NCBI RefSeq assembly: GCF_020782235.1
Contig: NZ_JAJGNO010000002.1
Coordinates: forward strand, 186,001 to 250,000
Reading direction: 5' to 3'
From: Sphingobium naphthae
Lineage (GTDB): Bacteria > Pseudomonadota > Alphaproteobacteria > Sphingomonadales > Sphingomonadaceae
Length of the DNA stretch: 64,000 nt
Part shown: positions 32,423-41,631 of the stretch, piece by piece
Position numbering within the stretch: position 1 is the stretch's first letter
Layout of the letters: each line of letters opens with the position of its first letter
Translations under genes and position numbers: made by a program
The notes under the pieces: generated by a model
Seen by the model: only the letters and a program-made list of their open reading frames with translations
What the model was told of the DNA's origin: nothing
Database searches by the model: none

Positions 32423-35413
32423 TCAGAAGTTGAAGCGGACGCCGGCGCGATAGATGCGGCCCAGCGTATCGTAGAGCGCCGGATTGATGTCGAGCCCGGT
32501 GTTGGTCTGGGGAGAGGCGACCGGATCCTTGTCGAACAGATTGTCGACCTTCCCGTAAATGGAGACCTGGTCCGTAATCTTGTAGGTTGCGCCGACATCC
32601 ATGTAGAAGGCGCCCTTCATCTTGTTGAAATTGATCGTCGGATGATTGGCGGCCGATGTCGGGCAATTGGTCTGGCACACGACATATTGATTGCCGAATG
32701 TGCCGTCGCTGAACCAGCGTTCCTGCACCGTCAGGGTGAACCGGCCGCTGTCATAGGTCTGGGTCGCCAGCCATTTCCAGTCGGGCGTGTTGCCATTGTT
32801 CGCGCCGGCCTGATCCACGGGATCGACCCCGTCAATGCCCGCTTCGACGATGAACTTGCGGATATGGGTGCCCAGCGCGCGCAGCGTCAGGCTGCCCGGC
32901 AGGCCGAGCGGCTGCTGCCACTGATAGCTTGCCTCGATGTCGAAGCCGCTGGTTTTCCACGACGCCAGGTTGAAGGGCTGGACATTGACATAGTTGAGCT
33001 GCTGGTTGGCATTGTCGAGGCTGAACCCGCCGCAGAAGGCCTGATTGCCCTCGAAGCAGAACTGGACGATCTGCTGCGCCGACAGGCTGGACACGACGCC
33101 GCTCAGCTTGATGTCATAATAGTCGACGGAAAGGCTGAGACCCGGCGCCCAGGACGGGCGCGCCAGCACGATGCCGATTTCGGTATTGCGTGCGATCTCG
33201 GGCTTGAGGTCCGGATTGCCGACGGTGTTCTGAAAAATCTGCACCGCCTGACCCTGGAAGGGATCATTGAAATTGGGAACGCTGGTGACGGTGGGCGCGG
33301 CGAACAGCTCCGACAGATTGGGCGCGCGCACGTCGCGCGACGTGACGGCGCGCAGGCGGACGCCGTCGATCGGCGTGTCCCAGGTGCCGCCTACCTTCCA
33401 CGCCCAGACCGTGCCCGACGTGCTGTAATGAGTGCCGCGGCCGGCGGCGTTCAGGTTGGCGCGCCCGGCCCCCTGGCTGTCGAACAGCGGCAGGTTGATT
33501 TCCAGGAAGCCTTCATAAACCTCATATTTGCCGCGGCCATTCTTGTAATTGCCGGCCGCCCAGTTGCTGCCCAGTTCCGAATTGAGCAGCGGATCGGCGG
33601 GATAATCCTCGTCATTGGGGCTGATGTCGGACACGCCCGCGCCATAGGGGTCGGCGTTCACGCGGTAGAATTCGCGGCGATATTCGCCGCCGAACGCCAC
33701 CGCGAGCGGCCCCGCCCACAGTTCGACCGGTTCGCCCGAGAAGTTGGCGCTGACCACATCCTGCGTCAGTTTGGTATGCTGGAACGGGCCGTTTTCATGC
33801 GGCGCGACATAGGCCAGCGCAGAAAGCGATGGCGCGAAATTGCCGAAGATGTTCATCGGGGCGCAGCCATTGGCGCGCGCCACCGGGTCGCGGCACACGA
33901 TGGCGCCATCGACGGTGATCGCGTCGGCGGCGGCGACATAGCGGTTCTGCAGCACGATGTCGCGTACGCGGATGTCGGAAATGGTGATCCCATGCTCATA
34001 ATAGGCGTCATAGTTCCAGTCCGTGCCGCCCAGGCCGAACTGCCCCTTCAGCCCGCCGACGAAGCGATATTGCTTGCGGTCGGTGTAGACTTGCGGGTCG
34101 GGCAATTGCGCGTTGGCGGACCCGAAATTGAAGCTGGTGATGCCGGCGGCGGCGCATTGGTCGCGGATCGACTGCGGCAGGAAGGCATTGTCGCACTGGA
34201 CGGTCAGGTTCGCGCGGCCATAGCCGGGGCTGGGCTGGTTGTTTGTCTTCACCTGCGCGATGTTGACGGTGACATAGGCTTCATTGTCGTCGGCGAAATC
34301 ATAGCCGATGCGGGTATAGCCGTTGATGCGCTCCAGCGAGGATTTGAGCGAGGCCCCCGACCCGGGCGCGCCGGACAGGTCGCCGCCCTGGCAGAAGCTG
34401 TTGCCTGCAAAGCAATTGCTGACCCGGCCATTGCCGAGCGGCTGGCCGTTCGAGCCATATTGGAACTGATAGGGGGCGCCATTGGCGTCGAAGGCGATGC
34501 CCTGGAGCGGGCCGTTGTTGATCAGGCCATAGCGCGCATATTGGTAGGGCTGGGCATAGTCGCCATAGACATATTGCGGCAGCCCATTGTCGGTCTGGCC
34601 GGTGTTGAACAGGGTGGTGGCGCGATACCAATCGCGGCTGCCGGCCAGATCGGTGCCGAAATCGCCGGCGTCGACGCCGCCTTCATGGTCATATTCGCCA
34701 CTGACGACGAAATGGAGCCGCCCATCCAGCGCCGAGGCGCCATAGGCCCCCTGCACCAGCGCGGTTTCATCGTCGCCATATTTGGTGATGCTGCCCAGGA
34801 TATTGCCCTTGAACCCTTCGAACCGGGTGTCGGTGATGAAATTGACCACGCCGCCCACGGCGTCAGACCCGTAGGAGGCGGAGGCGCCGCCGGTCACCAC
34901 GTCGACGCGCTTCACCAGCAATTGCGGGAACATCGAAATGTCGGGAACACCCGTCACGTTCGCGCCGACGACGCGCTGCCCGTCGAGCAATGTCAGCGTG
35001 CGGATGGTGCCAAGGCCGCGCAGCGAGAAGGAGCTGAGGCCCTGCTGGCCGCTCGACGTGCTGAACGTGCCGGTCGCGGCGCCCGTCGACCCCTGCAGCG
35101 AGGGCAACTGCGCGATGGTGTTGAACACATTGGGCTGCGCATTGTTGGCGATCTGTTCCTCGCCGATGACCGTGGTGGGTGTTGGCGCATTGAAGCCGCT
35201 GGTGGTGATGCGCGATCCCGTGACGACGATGTCGGCGGCGCTGGGCGGCGGGGTGTCGGCGGCATCCTGCGGCGGGGCGACGTCCTGCGCGGGCGCGGCG
35301 GCCGGAGCAGTCTGGGCCTGGGCGGTTTGGGCCTGGGCCATGCCGGCCAGCGCCATGGTCGCAAGGGCGGTCAGGCTGGCGCTTGCGCATTGCCGCGTGA
35401 TGAATGTCCTCAC
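32423..35413 (-). CDS. TonB-dependent receptor (996 aa) between the two paralogs
   Basis: Full-length receptor. Signal peptide MRTFITRQC...MALAGMAQAQ, a Pro/Ala/Gln-rich linker, then plug motifs ADIVVTGSRITTSGF, NTIAQLPSLQG, SFSLRGLGTIRTLTLLDGQRVV and GGASASYGSDAVGGVVNFIT, the signature of the Caulobacter/sphingomonad group that lacks an N-terminal signalling domain. The barrel ends in YRAGVRFNF. The start is a GTG at 35413 preceded by GGATCGAAGAAG. A 23-bp element at 35505-35527, shared with the next gene upstream, lies 92-114 bp before it. Order on this strand is paralog B, receptor, paralog A, suggesting that the receptor takes up what the beta-helix enzymes release. Confidence 0.92.
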   Translation of the reverse strand: MRTFITRQCASASLTALATMALAGMAQAQTAQAQTAPAAAPAQDVAPPQDAADTPPPSAADIVVTGSRITTSGFNAPTPTTVIGEEQIANNAQPNVFNTIAQLPSLQGSTGAATGTFSTSSGQQGLSSFSLRGLGTIRTLTLLDGQRVVGANVTGVPDISMFPQLLVKRVDVVTGGASASYGSDAVGGVVNFITDTRFEGFKGNILGSITKYGDDETALVQGAYGASALDGRLHFVVSGEYDHEGGVDAGDFGTDLAGSRDWYRATTLFNTGQTDNGLPQYVYGDYAQPYQYARYGLINNGPLQGIAFDANGAPYQFQYGSNGQPLGNGRVSNCFAGNSFCQGGDLSGAPGSGASLKSSLERINGYTRIGYDFADDNEAYVTVNIAQVKTNNQPSPGYGRANLTVQCDNAFLPQSIRDQCAAAGITSFNFGSANAQLPDPQVYTDRKQYRFVGGLKGQFGLGGTDWNYDAYYEHGITISDIRVRDIVLQNRYVAAADAITVDGAIVCRDPVARANGCAPMNIFGNFAPSLSALAYVAPHENGPFQHTKLTQDVVSANFSGEPVELWAGPLAVAFGGEYRREFYRVNADPYGAGVSDISPNDEDYPADPLLNSELGSNWAAGNYKNGRGKYEVYEGFLEINLPLFDSQGAGRANLNAAGRGTHYSTSGTVWAWKVGGTWDTPIDGVRLRAVTSRDVRAPNLSELFAAPTVTSVPNFNDPFQGQAVQIFQNTVGNPDLKPEIARNTEIGIVLARPSWAPGLSLSVDYYDIKLSGVVSSLSAQQIVQFCFEGNQAFCGGFSLDNANQQLNYVNVQPFNLASWKTSGFDIEASYQWQQPLGLPGSLTLRALGTHIRKFIVEAGIDGVDPVDQAGANNGNTPDWKWLATQTYDSGRFTLTVQERWFSDGTFGNQYVVCQTNCPTSAANHPTINFNKMKGAFYMDVGATYKITDQVSIYGKVDNLFDKDPVASPQTNTGLDINPALYDTLGRIYRAGVRFNF

Positions 35414-35504
35414 CTTCTTCGATCCTTCCCTGTATCAGCCGCCCTCCGGGCCGGCCCGCCTGTTGCGGCGATGGTTCCTGTTCCTATCGCGAAGCGGGTT
35501 CCGC

Positions 35505-35527
35505 GGCACTTACGACATAGGTCGTAG
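35505..35527. promoter_or_regulatory. Shared 23-bp element with palindrome TACGAC-ATAG-GTCGTA, copy 1
   Basis: GGCACT followed by TACGACATAGGTCGTA and G. The 6-bp arms are perfect inverted repeats around ATAG. Copy 2 at 38639-38661 matches at 21 of 23 positions. This copy is upstream of the TBDR start at 35413, copy 2 upstream of paralog B. It is a good candidate for a regulator site common to this three-gene cluster. Confidence 0.75.
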
Positions 35528-35548
35528 ACGCTGCGGAACCGCGGATTT

Positions 35549-38500
35549 TCAAGGCTTCGCGGCGTAGAGCGCGCGATGGGTGAGGATGAAGAGCGTCCGC
35601 TTGTCCGGGCCGCCGAACAGGATCTGGAGCGGCCGTTCGGGCACGTCGATCCGGCCGGTCTGGACGCCGTCCGGGCCATAGACGAATATCTGTCCATTGG
35701 CGACGAACACCCGCCCCTGCCCGTCCACCGCGACGCTTTCGCCGCCGCGATTGGCGAAGGGCTTGAGGTTGGTCAGCGTGCCGCCAGCGCCCACCGTTCC
35801 GCTGTAGGTGATGTTTTCCGATGCGTTGGTGACGAACAGCCGCTCGCCCGGCTTGCCGCTGACGAAGCCATGGGCGTTGAGGCTGTCGGACCAGCGCCAG
35901 CCGCTATGGTCGATCGGCCCCTGTTGCCACACGCGGAAGGCCGGCAGCGCCAGACTGCCGTCGGGCGAGACATATTCCCGCGCCTTGGGCGTGCCCACGT
36001 CGCGCGCGAACATTTCCGCCAGGGTGGTGAATTCATAGCTTTCATGATCGAGCTGGTCGCGAAATTCGCCATTATTCCACCAGTTGACCGGCAGCAGCGT
36101 GCGCTTGCCCGACGCCTGCCGCACCGGCGTCGGCTGGATCAGCGTCATCTGGTCGAGCGGCCCTTCCGGATCAATCGAATAGACGCCAGCCTTGGGCCCG
36201 AGCGAGGACAGGACGAGCAGATGCCCCGATGCGTCGACCGCCAGATTGACCGGATCGAGCGCATGGTCGCGCACGATTTCCAGCCCCCGTCCCTCGCTCC
36301 AGCGATGGATGCGCTGGAACCGCCGGTCGATGAAATAGAGCGCGCCCCCGGCGTCGACCGCCGCGCCCGAGAGGGACCAGAAGCCATCCTCCAGCTTTTC
36401 CACCGGCGCCATGCTGGCCGTCGGCGGCGCGATCGTCCGGTCGGGCGCGCCGATGTCGAGCTTGGCGAATTCCCGTTCCCGCACCAGCAGCTTGCGCGTC
36501 ACATCCTCGATCGCATTGTCGAACGGATATTTGCTGGCGCGCAGGAACGTGCCGCAGCCTTCGTCGTCGCAGGTCGCATAGCCGCTTTCGGCGTTCACAT
36601 GGACGTTGCGGAAGCGGATGTCGCTGGAATTATAGAGCTTCACCGCGCTCTTTTCCGGCGCATAGGTGCGGGTGACGCGATAGCCATGATAGTTGGCGAA
36701 GAGCAGGTTCTTGGAATTGCGGATGTCGAGCGAGATGGCGTCGGGCCCGTCGCCCACCTCCTGCTCGGTCTGGGGCGCGAGGAACTCCCAGTTCTGCACA
36801 TTGTCGAGCACGAATTCGTTGCGGGCATGATGCTCAACCGACATTTCGTAGACATGGCCCGGCGTGCTGGTGTCGCTGATATAGAAGCCGGCCTGGGCGA
36901 AGCTGTTGGGGCTCCAGACGTCAGCGAAGGTGCCGCCGCCCCCGTCCGTTACCCAGATGCTGGGATATTGCGCGTCGAGCCGATGGTCGGTCACTGGATC
37001 GCCGGTATGAACCATCAGCGAGCCCAGCATCTTGCCATCCGCGGTCGGCGTGCCGCCGCCGCCCATGATCTTCACGTCCTCCACCAGGCTCTGCTCGCCC
37101 GATCGCCACAGCAGCGCCGACGCGCGCGGGTTAACCCGTCCGGTAAAGAGGCCAAGGCCCGAGAGGATCGTGTCGCTGCCCTTGCGGCTTTCCAGGATCG
37201 GCAGCACCGGACCCAGGCCGGCATGGCGCGGATTTTCGTCCGGAATGTAGAGCTGAGTAATGGCGGGATGCAGGCCGATGAGCACGCTGTCGGGCCGCAG
37301 CACCAGCCTGTCCGTGACCTTGTAGAAGCCGGTCGGGAAATAGAGGATGGGATGGGCGTCGATCGCCTTCTGGATGGCGGCGGTATCGTCCGCCTTGCCA
37401 TCGCCGACAACGCCCAGCGTGCGGACATTCACCCATTGCGCCATGGGCGGCAGGTCACGGATCGCAGGGGTGCGCGGCGCCGGCATGGCGGGCAGCGCCT
37501 CCATATCGGCCTGGGTGCCATATTCGCCCATATGGCCCAGGTCCGGCACCATGAGGCCATAGGAGAAGGAGGAGACCTTGTAGGCCGGCCCCTTGCCCGC
37601 GATCGTGCGGCCGCTGTCGCGGAATCGAGCGAAGACCGGGCTGTTCTGCGCCAGCGCATTTTCGAAACCGATCTGCGTGAAGACATTGTTCTCGTTGGAG
37701 ATGATGATGCCGGCGCGGCTGACATTCTCGAACCGGACATCCTTGCCCCACAGCGAGTCGCCATAGCCGCGATCCACTTCTATGCCGACGGGCGTGTTGC
37801 GGATGGCGACATTGACCATCGTCAGGTCGACCTCATGCTCACGAATGGCGGCGTCGCGCTGCCCGTCGAAGGTCGAATCGATCAGCGTGAACTGCCAGGC
37901 GGGCGAGGTCTTTTCCGTGACGATGCCATAGCGGCCGCCCTGGAAATGGACATTCTCGATGATGTTGCCGGCCTGATAGACGCCGGCGAAGCCATCCCCC
38001 AACCGGAACTCCATATGGCTGAGAAAGGCATGTTGCGCCATGCGGAAGCGCACGCCCGCCGCGGCCGGATTGCCGGCGCCGATCTCTATGTCGATGTTGC
38101 TCATCGCCGAATAGAAGGTGCCCGAATTGGCGTCGCGCACCACCTTGTCGCGCGGCACGATGGTCGGCACGGGCACCGGCACGTCGCCGACGCGATACTG
38201 GTCGCCGCCGCCAAAGACGATCATCGTCGATACGCCCTGCTGGAAACCCGGCGTGTTCGCGCCCAGCAGGATGACCGGACGCGTCGGGCCGACGCCATAG
38301 ACGCGCACGCCGGGGGGCACGATGAGGGTGCGGCTGATGCGATAGGTGCCCGACGGCAGGAAGACCATGCCATGGCCCGTCTTGTCGCGCGCGCGGTCGA
38401 GCGCCTGCTGGATCGCATCGCTGTCGTCGGCGCGGCCGTCGCCCCGCCCGGCGACCGTGACGGCGCTCGGTTCCTCCGGCGGCTTGGGAAAGACCGACGC

Positions 38501-38578
38501 GCTCGCCGCCCACGCCTCGTTCCCGCTCGCCAGTGCCGTCGCCGCCAGCAGCGCCGCCATGATGCTGCGTCCGATCAT
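35549..38578 (-). CDS. Exported double beta-helix protein with C-terminal lactonase-like propeller (paralog B)
   Basis: 1009 residues, same plan as paralog A and aligned with it over its full length: signal peptide MIGRSIMAALLAATALASGNEAWA; first helix with GRGDGRADDSDAIQQALD and VILLGANTPGFQQG; second with GVVGDGKADDTAAIQKAID and YFPTGFYKVTDRLVL; and the propeller GRIDVPERPLQILFGGPDK. Stretches such as KTSPAWQFTLIDSTFDGQRDA and PVNWWNNGEFRDQLD are nearly identical between the two, so the duplication is recent or constrained. ATG 38578 is chosen after GGGGAGAGGCGGTG; a GTG one codon earlier is possible. It is divergent from gluconokinase, with the 23-bp element in the gap. Function not established. 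Confidence 0.8.
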   Translation of the reverse strand: MIGRSIMAALLAATALASGNEAWAASASVFPKPPEEPSAVTVAGRGDGRADDSDAIQQALDRARDKTGHGMVFLPSGTYRISRTLIVPPGVRVYGVGPTRPVILLGANTPGFQQGVSTMIVFGGGDQYRVGDVPVPVPTIVPRDKVVRDANSGTFYSAMSNIDIEIGAGNPAAAGVRFRMAQHAFLSHMEFRLGDGFAGVYQAGNIIENVHFQGGRYGIVTEKTSPAWQFTLIDSTFDGQRDAAIREHEVDLTMVNVAIRNTPVGIEVDRGYGDSLWGKDVRFENVSRAGIIISNENNVFTQIGFENALAQNSPVFARFRDSGRTIAGKGPAYKVSSFSYGLMVPDLGHMGEYGTQADMEALPAMPAPRTPAIRDLPPMAQWVNVRTLGVVGDGKADDTAAIQKAIDAHPILYFPTGFYKVTDRLVLRPDSVLIGLHPAITQLYIPDENPRHAGLGPVLPILESRKGSDTILSGLGLFTGRVNPRASALLWRSGEQSLVEDVKIMGGGGTPTADGKMLGSLMVHTGDPVTDHRLDAQYPSIWVTDGGGGTFADVWSPNSFAQAGFYISDTSTPGHVYEMSVEHHARNEFVLDNVQNWEFLAPQTEQEVGDGPDAISLDIRNSKNLLFANYHGYRVTRTYAPEKSAVKLYNSSDIRFRNVHVNAESGYATCDDEGCGTFLRASKYPFDNAIEDVTRKLLVREREFAKLDIGAPDRTIAPPTASMAPVEKLEDGFWSLSGAAVDAGGALYFIDRRFQRIHRWSEGRGLEIVRDHALDPVNLAVDASGHLLVLSSLGPKAGVYSIDPEGPLDQMTLIQPTPVRQASGKRTLLPVNWWNNGEFRDQLDHESYEFTTLAEMFARDVGTPKAREYVSPDGSLALPAFRVWQQGPIDHSGWRWSDSLNAHGFVSGKPGERLFVTNASENITYSGTVGAGGTLTNLKPFANRGGESVAVDGQGRVFVANGQIFVYGPDGVQTGRIDVPERPLQILFGGPDKRTLFILTHRALYAAKP

Positions 38579-38638
38579 CACCGCCTCTCCCCATGATTGT
38601 TGCATCCTGCCCCATGGCTAAAGGAGCGCGCAGGTCAG

Positions 38639-38661
38639 GGCACTTGCGACAAAGGTCGTAG
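38639..38661. promoter_or_regulatory. Shared 23-bp element, copy 2
   Basis: GGCACTTGCGAC, AAAG, GTCGTAG. Same word as 35505-35527 with two substitutions, one of which turns the outer arm base T into C. It lies 61 bp upstream of paralog B and 88 bp before the preferred gluconokinase start, so it may serve either direction. The one-domain LuxR-type protein at 41632 is the nearest regulator whose site type this could be, but GntR-type binding cannot be excluded. Confidence 0.72.
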
Positions 38662-38748
38662 TTTTCATGCCTTGCCCCGCGCCCCTATAGGATGGCCGTC
38701 AGGCGATGCCTTGTGCAGGGGACGCCGCACCGATCGCGAGGACCTGCT

Positions 38749-39279
38749 TTGCCGCCTTCACCCGCTCCCGTCCCCGCCGCCCCGTTGGCCATTGTCGTCA
38801 TGGGGGTGAGCGGCTGCGGCAAATCGACGCTCGGCGCGCTGCTGGGCGAGGCGCTGGATGCGCCGTTCCTGGAAGGGGACGCCTTCCATTCCCCGCAGGC
38901 CGTCGAGAAGATGCGCGCGGGGCAGCCGCTCACCGATGCCGATCGCTGGCCCTGGCTCGATCGGCTGGGGCAGGCGGCGGCCGATGCGATCTTGGCGCAC
39001 GGCACCGCCGTGGTCGCCTGTTCCGCGCTGCGGCGCGCCTATCGCGCGCGGTTGCGCGCGGCCATCCCCGCGCCGGTGCGTTTCATTCTGCTGGAGCATA
39101 GTCGCGAGGAACTGCTCGCCCGCCTCGCGGCGCGGCCGCACCATTATATGCCCGCCAGCCTGCTCGACAGCCAGCTCGCGACGCTGGAGCGGCCGACCCC
39201 CGACGAAGGGGCGATGATCATCGATACGGATGCGGCGCCGGCCGTCCTGCGCGACGCGGCGCTGGACTGGCTGCGCTGA
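38749..39279 (+). CDS. gntK: Gluconokinase
   Basis: Cytoplasmic kinase that converts gluconate and ATP to 6-phosphogluconate. Walker A is GVSGCGKST, then the family blocks FLEGDAFHSPQAVEKMRAGQPL and DADRWPWLDRLG, the CSALRRAYRARLR motif and HHYMPASLLDSQLATLE near the end. The TTG at 38749 follows GCGAGGACCTGCT, a good ribosome-binding site, and gives 176 residues, the normal family length. An ATG at 38692 would add 19 residues that look non-coding and has a weak site. Convergent with the GntR-type gene (8 bp between stops). It completes a gluconate set with the permease, oxidoreductase and lactonase nearby. Confidence 0.92.
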   Translation: MPPSPAPVPAAPLAIVVMGVSGCGKSTLGALLGEALDAPFLEGDAFHSPQAVEKMRAGQPLTDADRWPWLDRLGQAAADAILAHGTAVVACSALRRAYRARLRAAIPAPVRFILLEHSREELLARLAARPHHYMPASLLDSQLATLERPTPDEGAMIIDTDAAPAVLRDAALDWLR

Positions 39280-39287
39280 ACTCGCGT

Positions 39288-39965
39288 CTACGGCATCAGT
39301 CGCCGGCGGCCTTCCCATAGATGCCAGCGCATCGCCAGCGCCGCGCCGTCCGGATCCTGCGCCCGGATGGCGGCGACGATCACTTCATGTTCGCGCAGCA
39401 TGGTTTCGACCACTTCGGGCGGGCGGGATCGGGAAATATCGACGCCCGCGCGCATGATCTTTTCGACATCGGGCCATAGCGCGTCGAACGCCTGCAGGAA
39501 GGCGGGATTGCCGGTCGCTGCGGCGATGCGCCGGTGCAATTCCATATCCTCGGCATGGGCCGGTTCGCTGGAGAGCAAGGCTTCGCGCAGCAACGCCATG
39601 CCTTCCTCCACATGCGCCATTTCCTGCGCCGTCCGCCGCGTCGCCGCCAGTCGCGCCGCCTCCGCCTCCAGCACGAAGCGCACTTCATAGCTGCCGAGCG
39701 TGGTCGGCAATTCGCTCATCGGCATGAAGGCGGCGAGCCGCTCGGACGGTCGGCTCTTGACGAAGGAGCCGGCGCCGCGCCGCGCTTCGGTTATGCCGTC
39801 CGACGCCAGCCGGACCAGCGCCTCGCGCACGATGGCGCGCGACACGCCGAAGGTTTCGGCCAGCCGCGCTTCGGACGGCAAGCGCGCGCCGACCTCCAGA
39901 TCCTCCGACTTGATGATCTCGACGATGCCGGCATAGGCCTGATCGGACAGTCGGAGCTGGTTCAT
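39288..39965 (-). CDS. GntR-family regulator, FCD type
   Basis: 225 residues. N-terminal winged helix of the GntR family (LEVGARLPSEARLAETFGVSRAIVREALVRLASDG at about residues 25-60) and an all-helical FCD effector domain with the metal-binding His set visible in MELHRRIAAATGNP, EHEVIVAAIRAQD and AMRWHLWEG. Transcribed after the gluconate permease with a 42-bp gap, so it is the second gene of that operon and probably represses it. The paired AACCTGTC...GAT motif upstream of the permease is the likely binding site. Ligand probably gluconate or a related sugar acid, by family analogy. Confidence 0.87.
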   Translation of the reverse strand: MNQLRLSDQAYAGIVEIIKSEDLEVGARLPSEARLAETFGVSRAIVREALVRLASDGITEARRGAGSFVKSRPSERLAAFMPMSELPTTLGSYEVRFVLEAEAARLAATRRTAQEMAHVEEGMALLREALLSSEPAHAEDMELHRRIAAATGNPAFLQAFDALWPDVEKIMRAGVDISRSRPPEVVETMLREHEVIVAAIRAQDPDGAALAMRWHLWEGRRRLMP

Positions 39966-40007
39966 GTCTGCGTTGCGCCCGTCTCGAGGGTCATCGGGCC
40001 TGCTCCC

Positions 40008-41354
40008 TTAGAATATGCTGCTGGCGAGCATTACCAGCAGCAAGCCCACCACCGCCACCACCGTTTCCATGATCGACCAGGTCTTGAACGTGCCGGGCAT
40101 GTCGGTGCCGAGATAGCTTTTCACCAGCCAGAAGCCGGGATCGTTGACATGGCTGAAGAAGAGCGAGCCTGCGCCGATCGCCAGCACCATCCATTCCGGC
40201 TCCACGCCCGATGCGGTCACCAGGCCCTGCATGACGCCCGCCGTGGTGATCGTCGCCACCGTCGCCGATCCGGTCGCGAGGCGGATGCAGACCGACACGC
40301 CCCAGGCCAGCAGCAGGGGCGAGATCGCGCCGCCATCGGCAATCCGGACGAGAAGGTCGGACAGGCCGGCGGTCACCAGCACCTGCTTGAGCGCGCCGCC
40401 AGCGCCGATGGCAAGAATGATGCCGCCCGCCGGCGTCATCGCCTCGGTCCAGATCGCGCCCTGGATGCGGCTGTCGGTGATGCGCCGGCCGAACAGCAGC
40501 GGCAATGCGACCAGCGTGGCGACCAGCAGGGCGACAACCGGATCGCTGACCCAGGTCAGCCAGGCGAAATGGACAGCGACCGGCGGCGGCATCAGCGCGA
40601 CCGCCTGGCCAGCGGCGATCAGCATCACCGGCAGCAGCACGGCGCACAAGGCGCGTCCGACCGAGGGGGTGGGCACATCGGCCCGCACCGGGTCGAGCAA
40701 GGGCGGACTGAGCGTGACGCCGGGCGCGGTGAAGCGCGCCAGCAGCGGACCGGCGATGATCGCGGTGGGGATGCCGACGATCAGCCCGTAGAGCAAGGTG
40801 AGGCCGAGATTGGCGCCCAGCGCGTTGACGGCGAGCAGCGGACCGGGATGCGGCGGCACCAGCGCATGAACGACCGACAGACCCGAAAGCGCGGGCAGCA
40901 TCAGCCGCAGCTTGGCGGTGTCGCCATTCTGCCCCGCGGGCAGCGCCGCCGCCGCCGAAGCGACGATCGGCAGCAGCAGGACCAGCCCGGTTTCGAAAAA
41001 GAGCGGCAGGCCGATGATGATCGCGGTGAACAGGCTGGCCCAGGGCGCGCCGCGAGCGCCCGAGAGGCGCAGGGCCGACCGGGCGAGGCCGCCCGCCCCG
41101 TCGGACAGTTGCAGCATGGCGCCAAGGCCCAGGCCCAGCGCGACGACGAGGCCAGTGCCGCCCAGGATGGCGCCCGCCCCCTTCTCGACGGCCTTGGCCG
41201 TTTCCTCCATCGGCAGTCCCGCCAGCAGGCCGACGGTGAAGGCGCCGCACAACAGGCCGACAAAGGGATGAAGCCGGCCCTTGATGATGAGGGCGATGGA
41301 AAGGGCGATGCCGATGATCGCGGCCGCGATCAGGCGATAGTCGGCCGGAGTCAC
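40008..41354 (-). CDS. gntT: Gluconate:proton symporter, GntP family
   Basis: 448-residue inner-membrane permease with about 12-14 hydrophobic segments. GntP family marks: HPFVGLLCGAFTVGLLAG, the VEKGAGAILGGTGLVVALGLGLGAMLQ block, GLPLFFETGLVLLLPI, LVPPHPGPLLA and the end block AIGAGSLFFSHVNDPGFWLVKSYLG. These match gluconate transporters closely. The start is GTG 41354 with no strong ribosome-binding site visible, so it is not certain. Downstream is the FCD regulator. Neighbouring genes make gluconate in the periplasm (GFO-type enzyme, lactonase) and phosphorylate it (GntK), so gluconate is the likely cargo. Confidence 0.92.
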   Translation of the reverse strand: MTPADYRLIAAAIIGIALSIALIIKGRLHPFVGLLCGAFTVGLLAGLPMEETAKAVEKGAGAILGGTGLVVALGLGLGAMLQLSDGAGGLARSALRLSGARGAPWASLFTAIIIGLPLFFETGLVLLLPIVASAAAALPAGQNGDTAKLRLMLPALSGLSVVHALVPPHPGPLLAVNALGANLGLTLLYGLIVGIPTAIIAGPLLARFTAPGVTLSPPLLDPVRADVPTPSVGRALCAVLLPVMLIAAGQAVALMPPPVAVHFAWLTWVSDPVVALLVATLVALPLLFGRRITDSRIQGAIWTEAMTPAGGIILAIGAGGALKQVLVTAGLSDLLVRIADGGAISPLLLAWGVSVCIRLATGSATVATITTAGVMQGLVTASGVEPEWMVLAIGAGSLFFSHVNDPGFWLVKSYLGTDMPGTFKTWSIMETVVAVVGLLLVMLASSIF

Positions 41355-41466
41355 AGGCGCGATCCCGCAGGGCCGGTGCTCGTGCCAGACAGACGCATTG
41401 ATACCGCCATCCTCTCCCCCTTTTCCGTGCTGCGGACCTCACCGGATAGGCTCGGCTGGCCTTCAA

Positions 41467-41556
41467 ATCTGTTGGACAGGTTATCGCGCCATTTCCGCAA
41501 TATCCAGCCAAAACATGCAATGACTGAAATATTTTGCTTGAACCTGTCTGACTGAT
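41467..41556. promoter_or_regulatory. Paired inverted operator motif upstream of the gluconate permease
   Basis: AACCTGTCTGACTGAT is at 41541-41556 on the plus strand. Its relative AACCTGTCCAACAGAT is on the minus strand at 41467-41482 (plus strand ATCTGTTGGACAGGTT). Thirteen of 16 positions agree. The second has the symmetric core CTGT-TGG-ACAG. They lie 113-202 bp upstream of the permease and 76-165 bp upstream of the divergent LuxR-type gene. This is the most likely binding region for the FCD regulator; looping between two sites is possible. Confidence 0.6.
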
Positions 41557-41631
41557 TCTCATAAGGTAACGCTAACGAGTCCCGACAGAAGACCATCTGT
41601 CCTGGTCGGGTCCGGAACAGGGAGAGGAAAG

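Noticed and set aside
29299..38596. Very long open frames on the plus strand (about 1000 codons each) opposite the beta-helix and TBDR genes
   Set aside because: They mirror the genes beneath them, are rich in Arg, Asp and His from antisense GC3 codons, and show no domain or signal peptide.
39534..41555. 673-codon plus-strand frame opposite the FCD regulator and gluconate permease
   Set aside because: Low-complexity Arg/Gln/Asp translation typical of an antisense frame over a membrane-protein gene.
41561..41577. GGTAACGCTAAC as a further LacI-type operator
   Set aside because: Only one half fits the GTTAGCGCTAAC pattern, and no second copy was seen.
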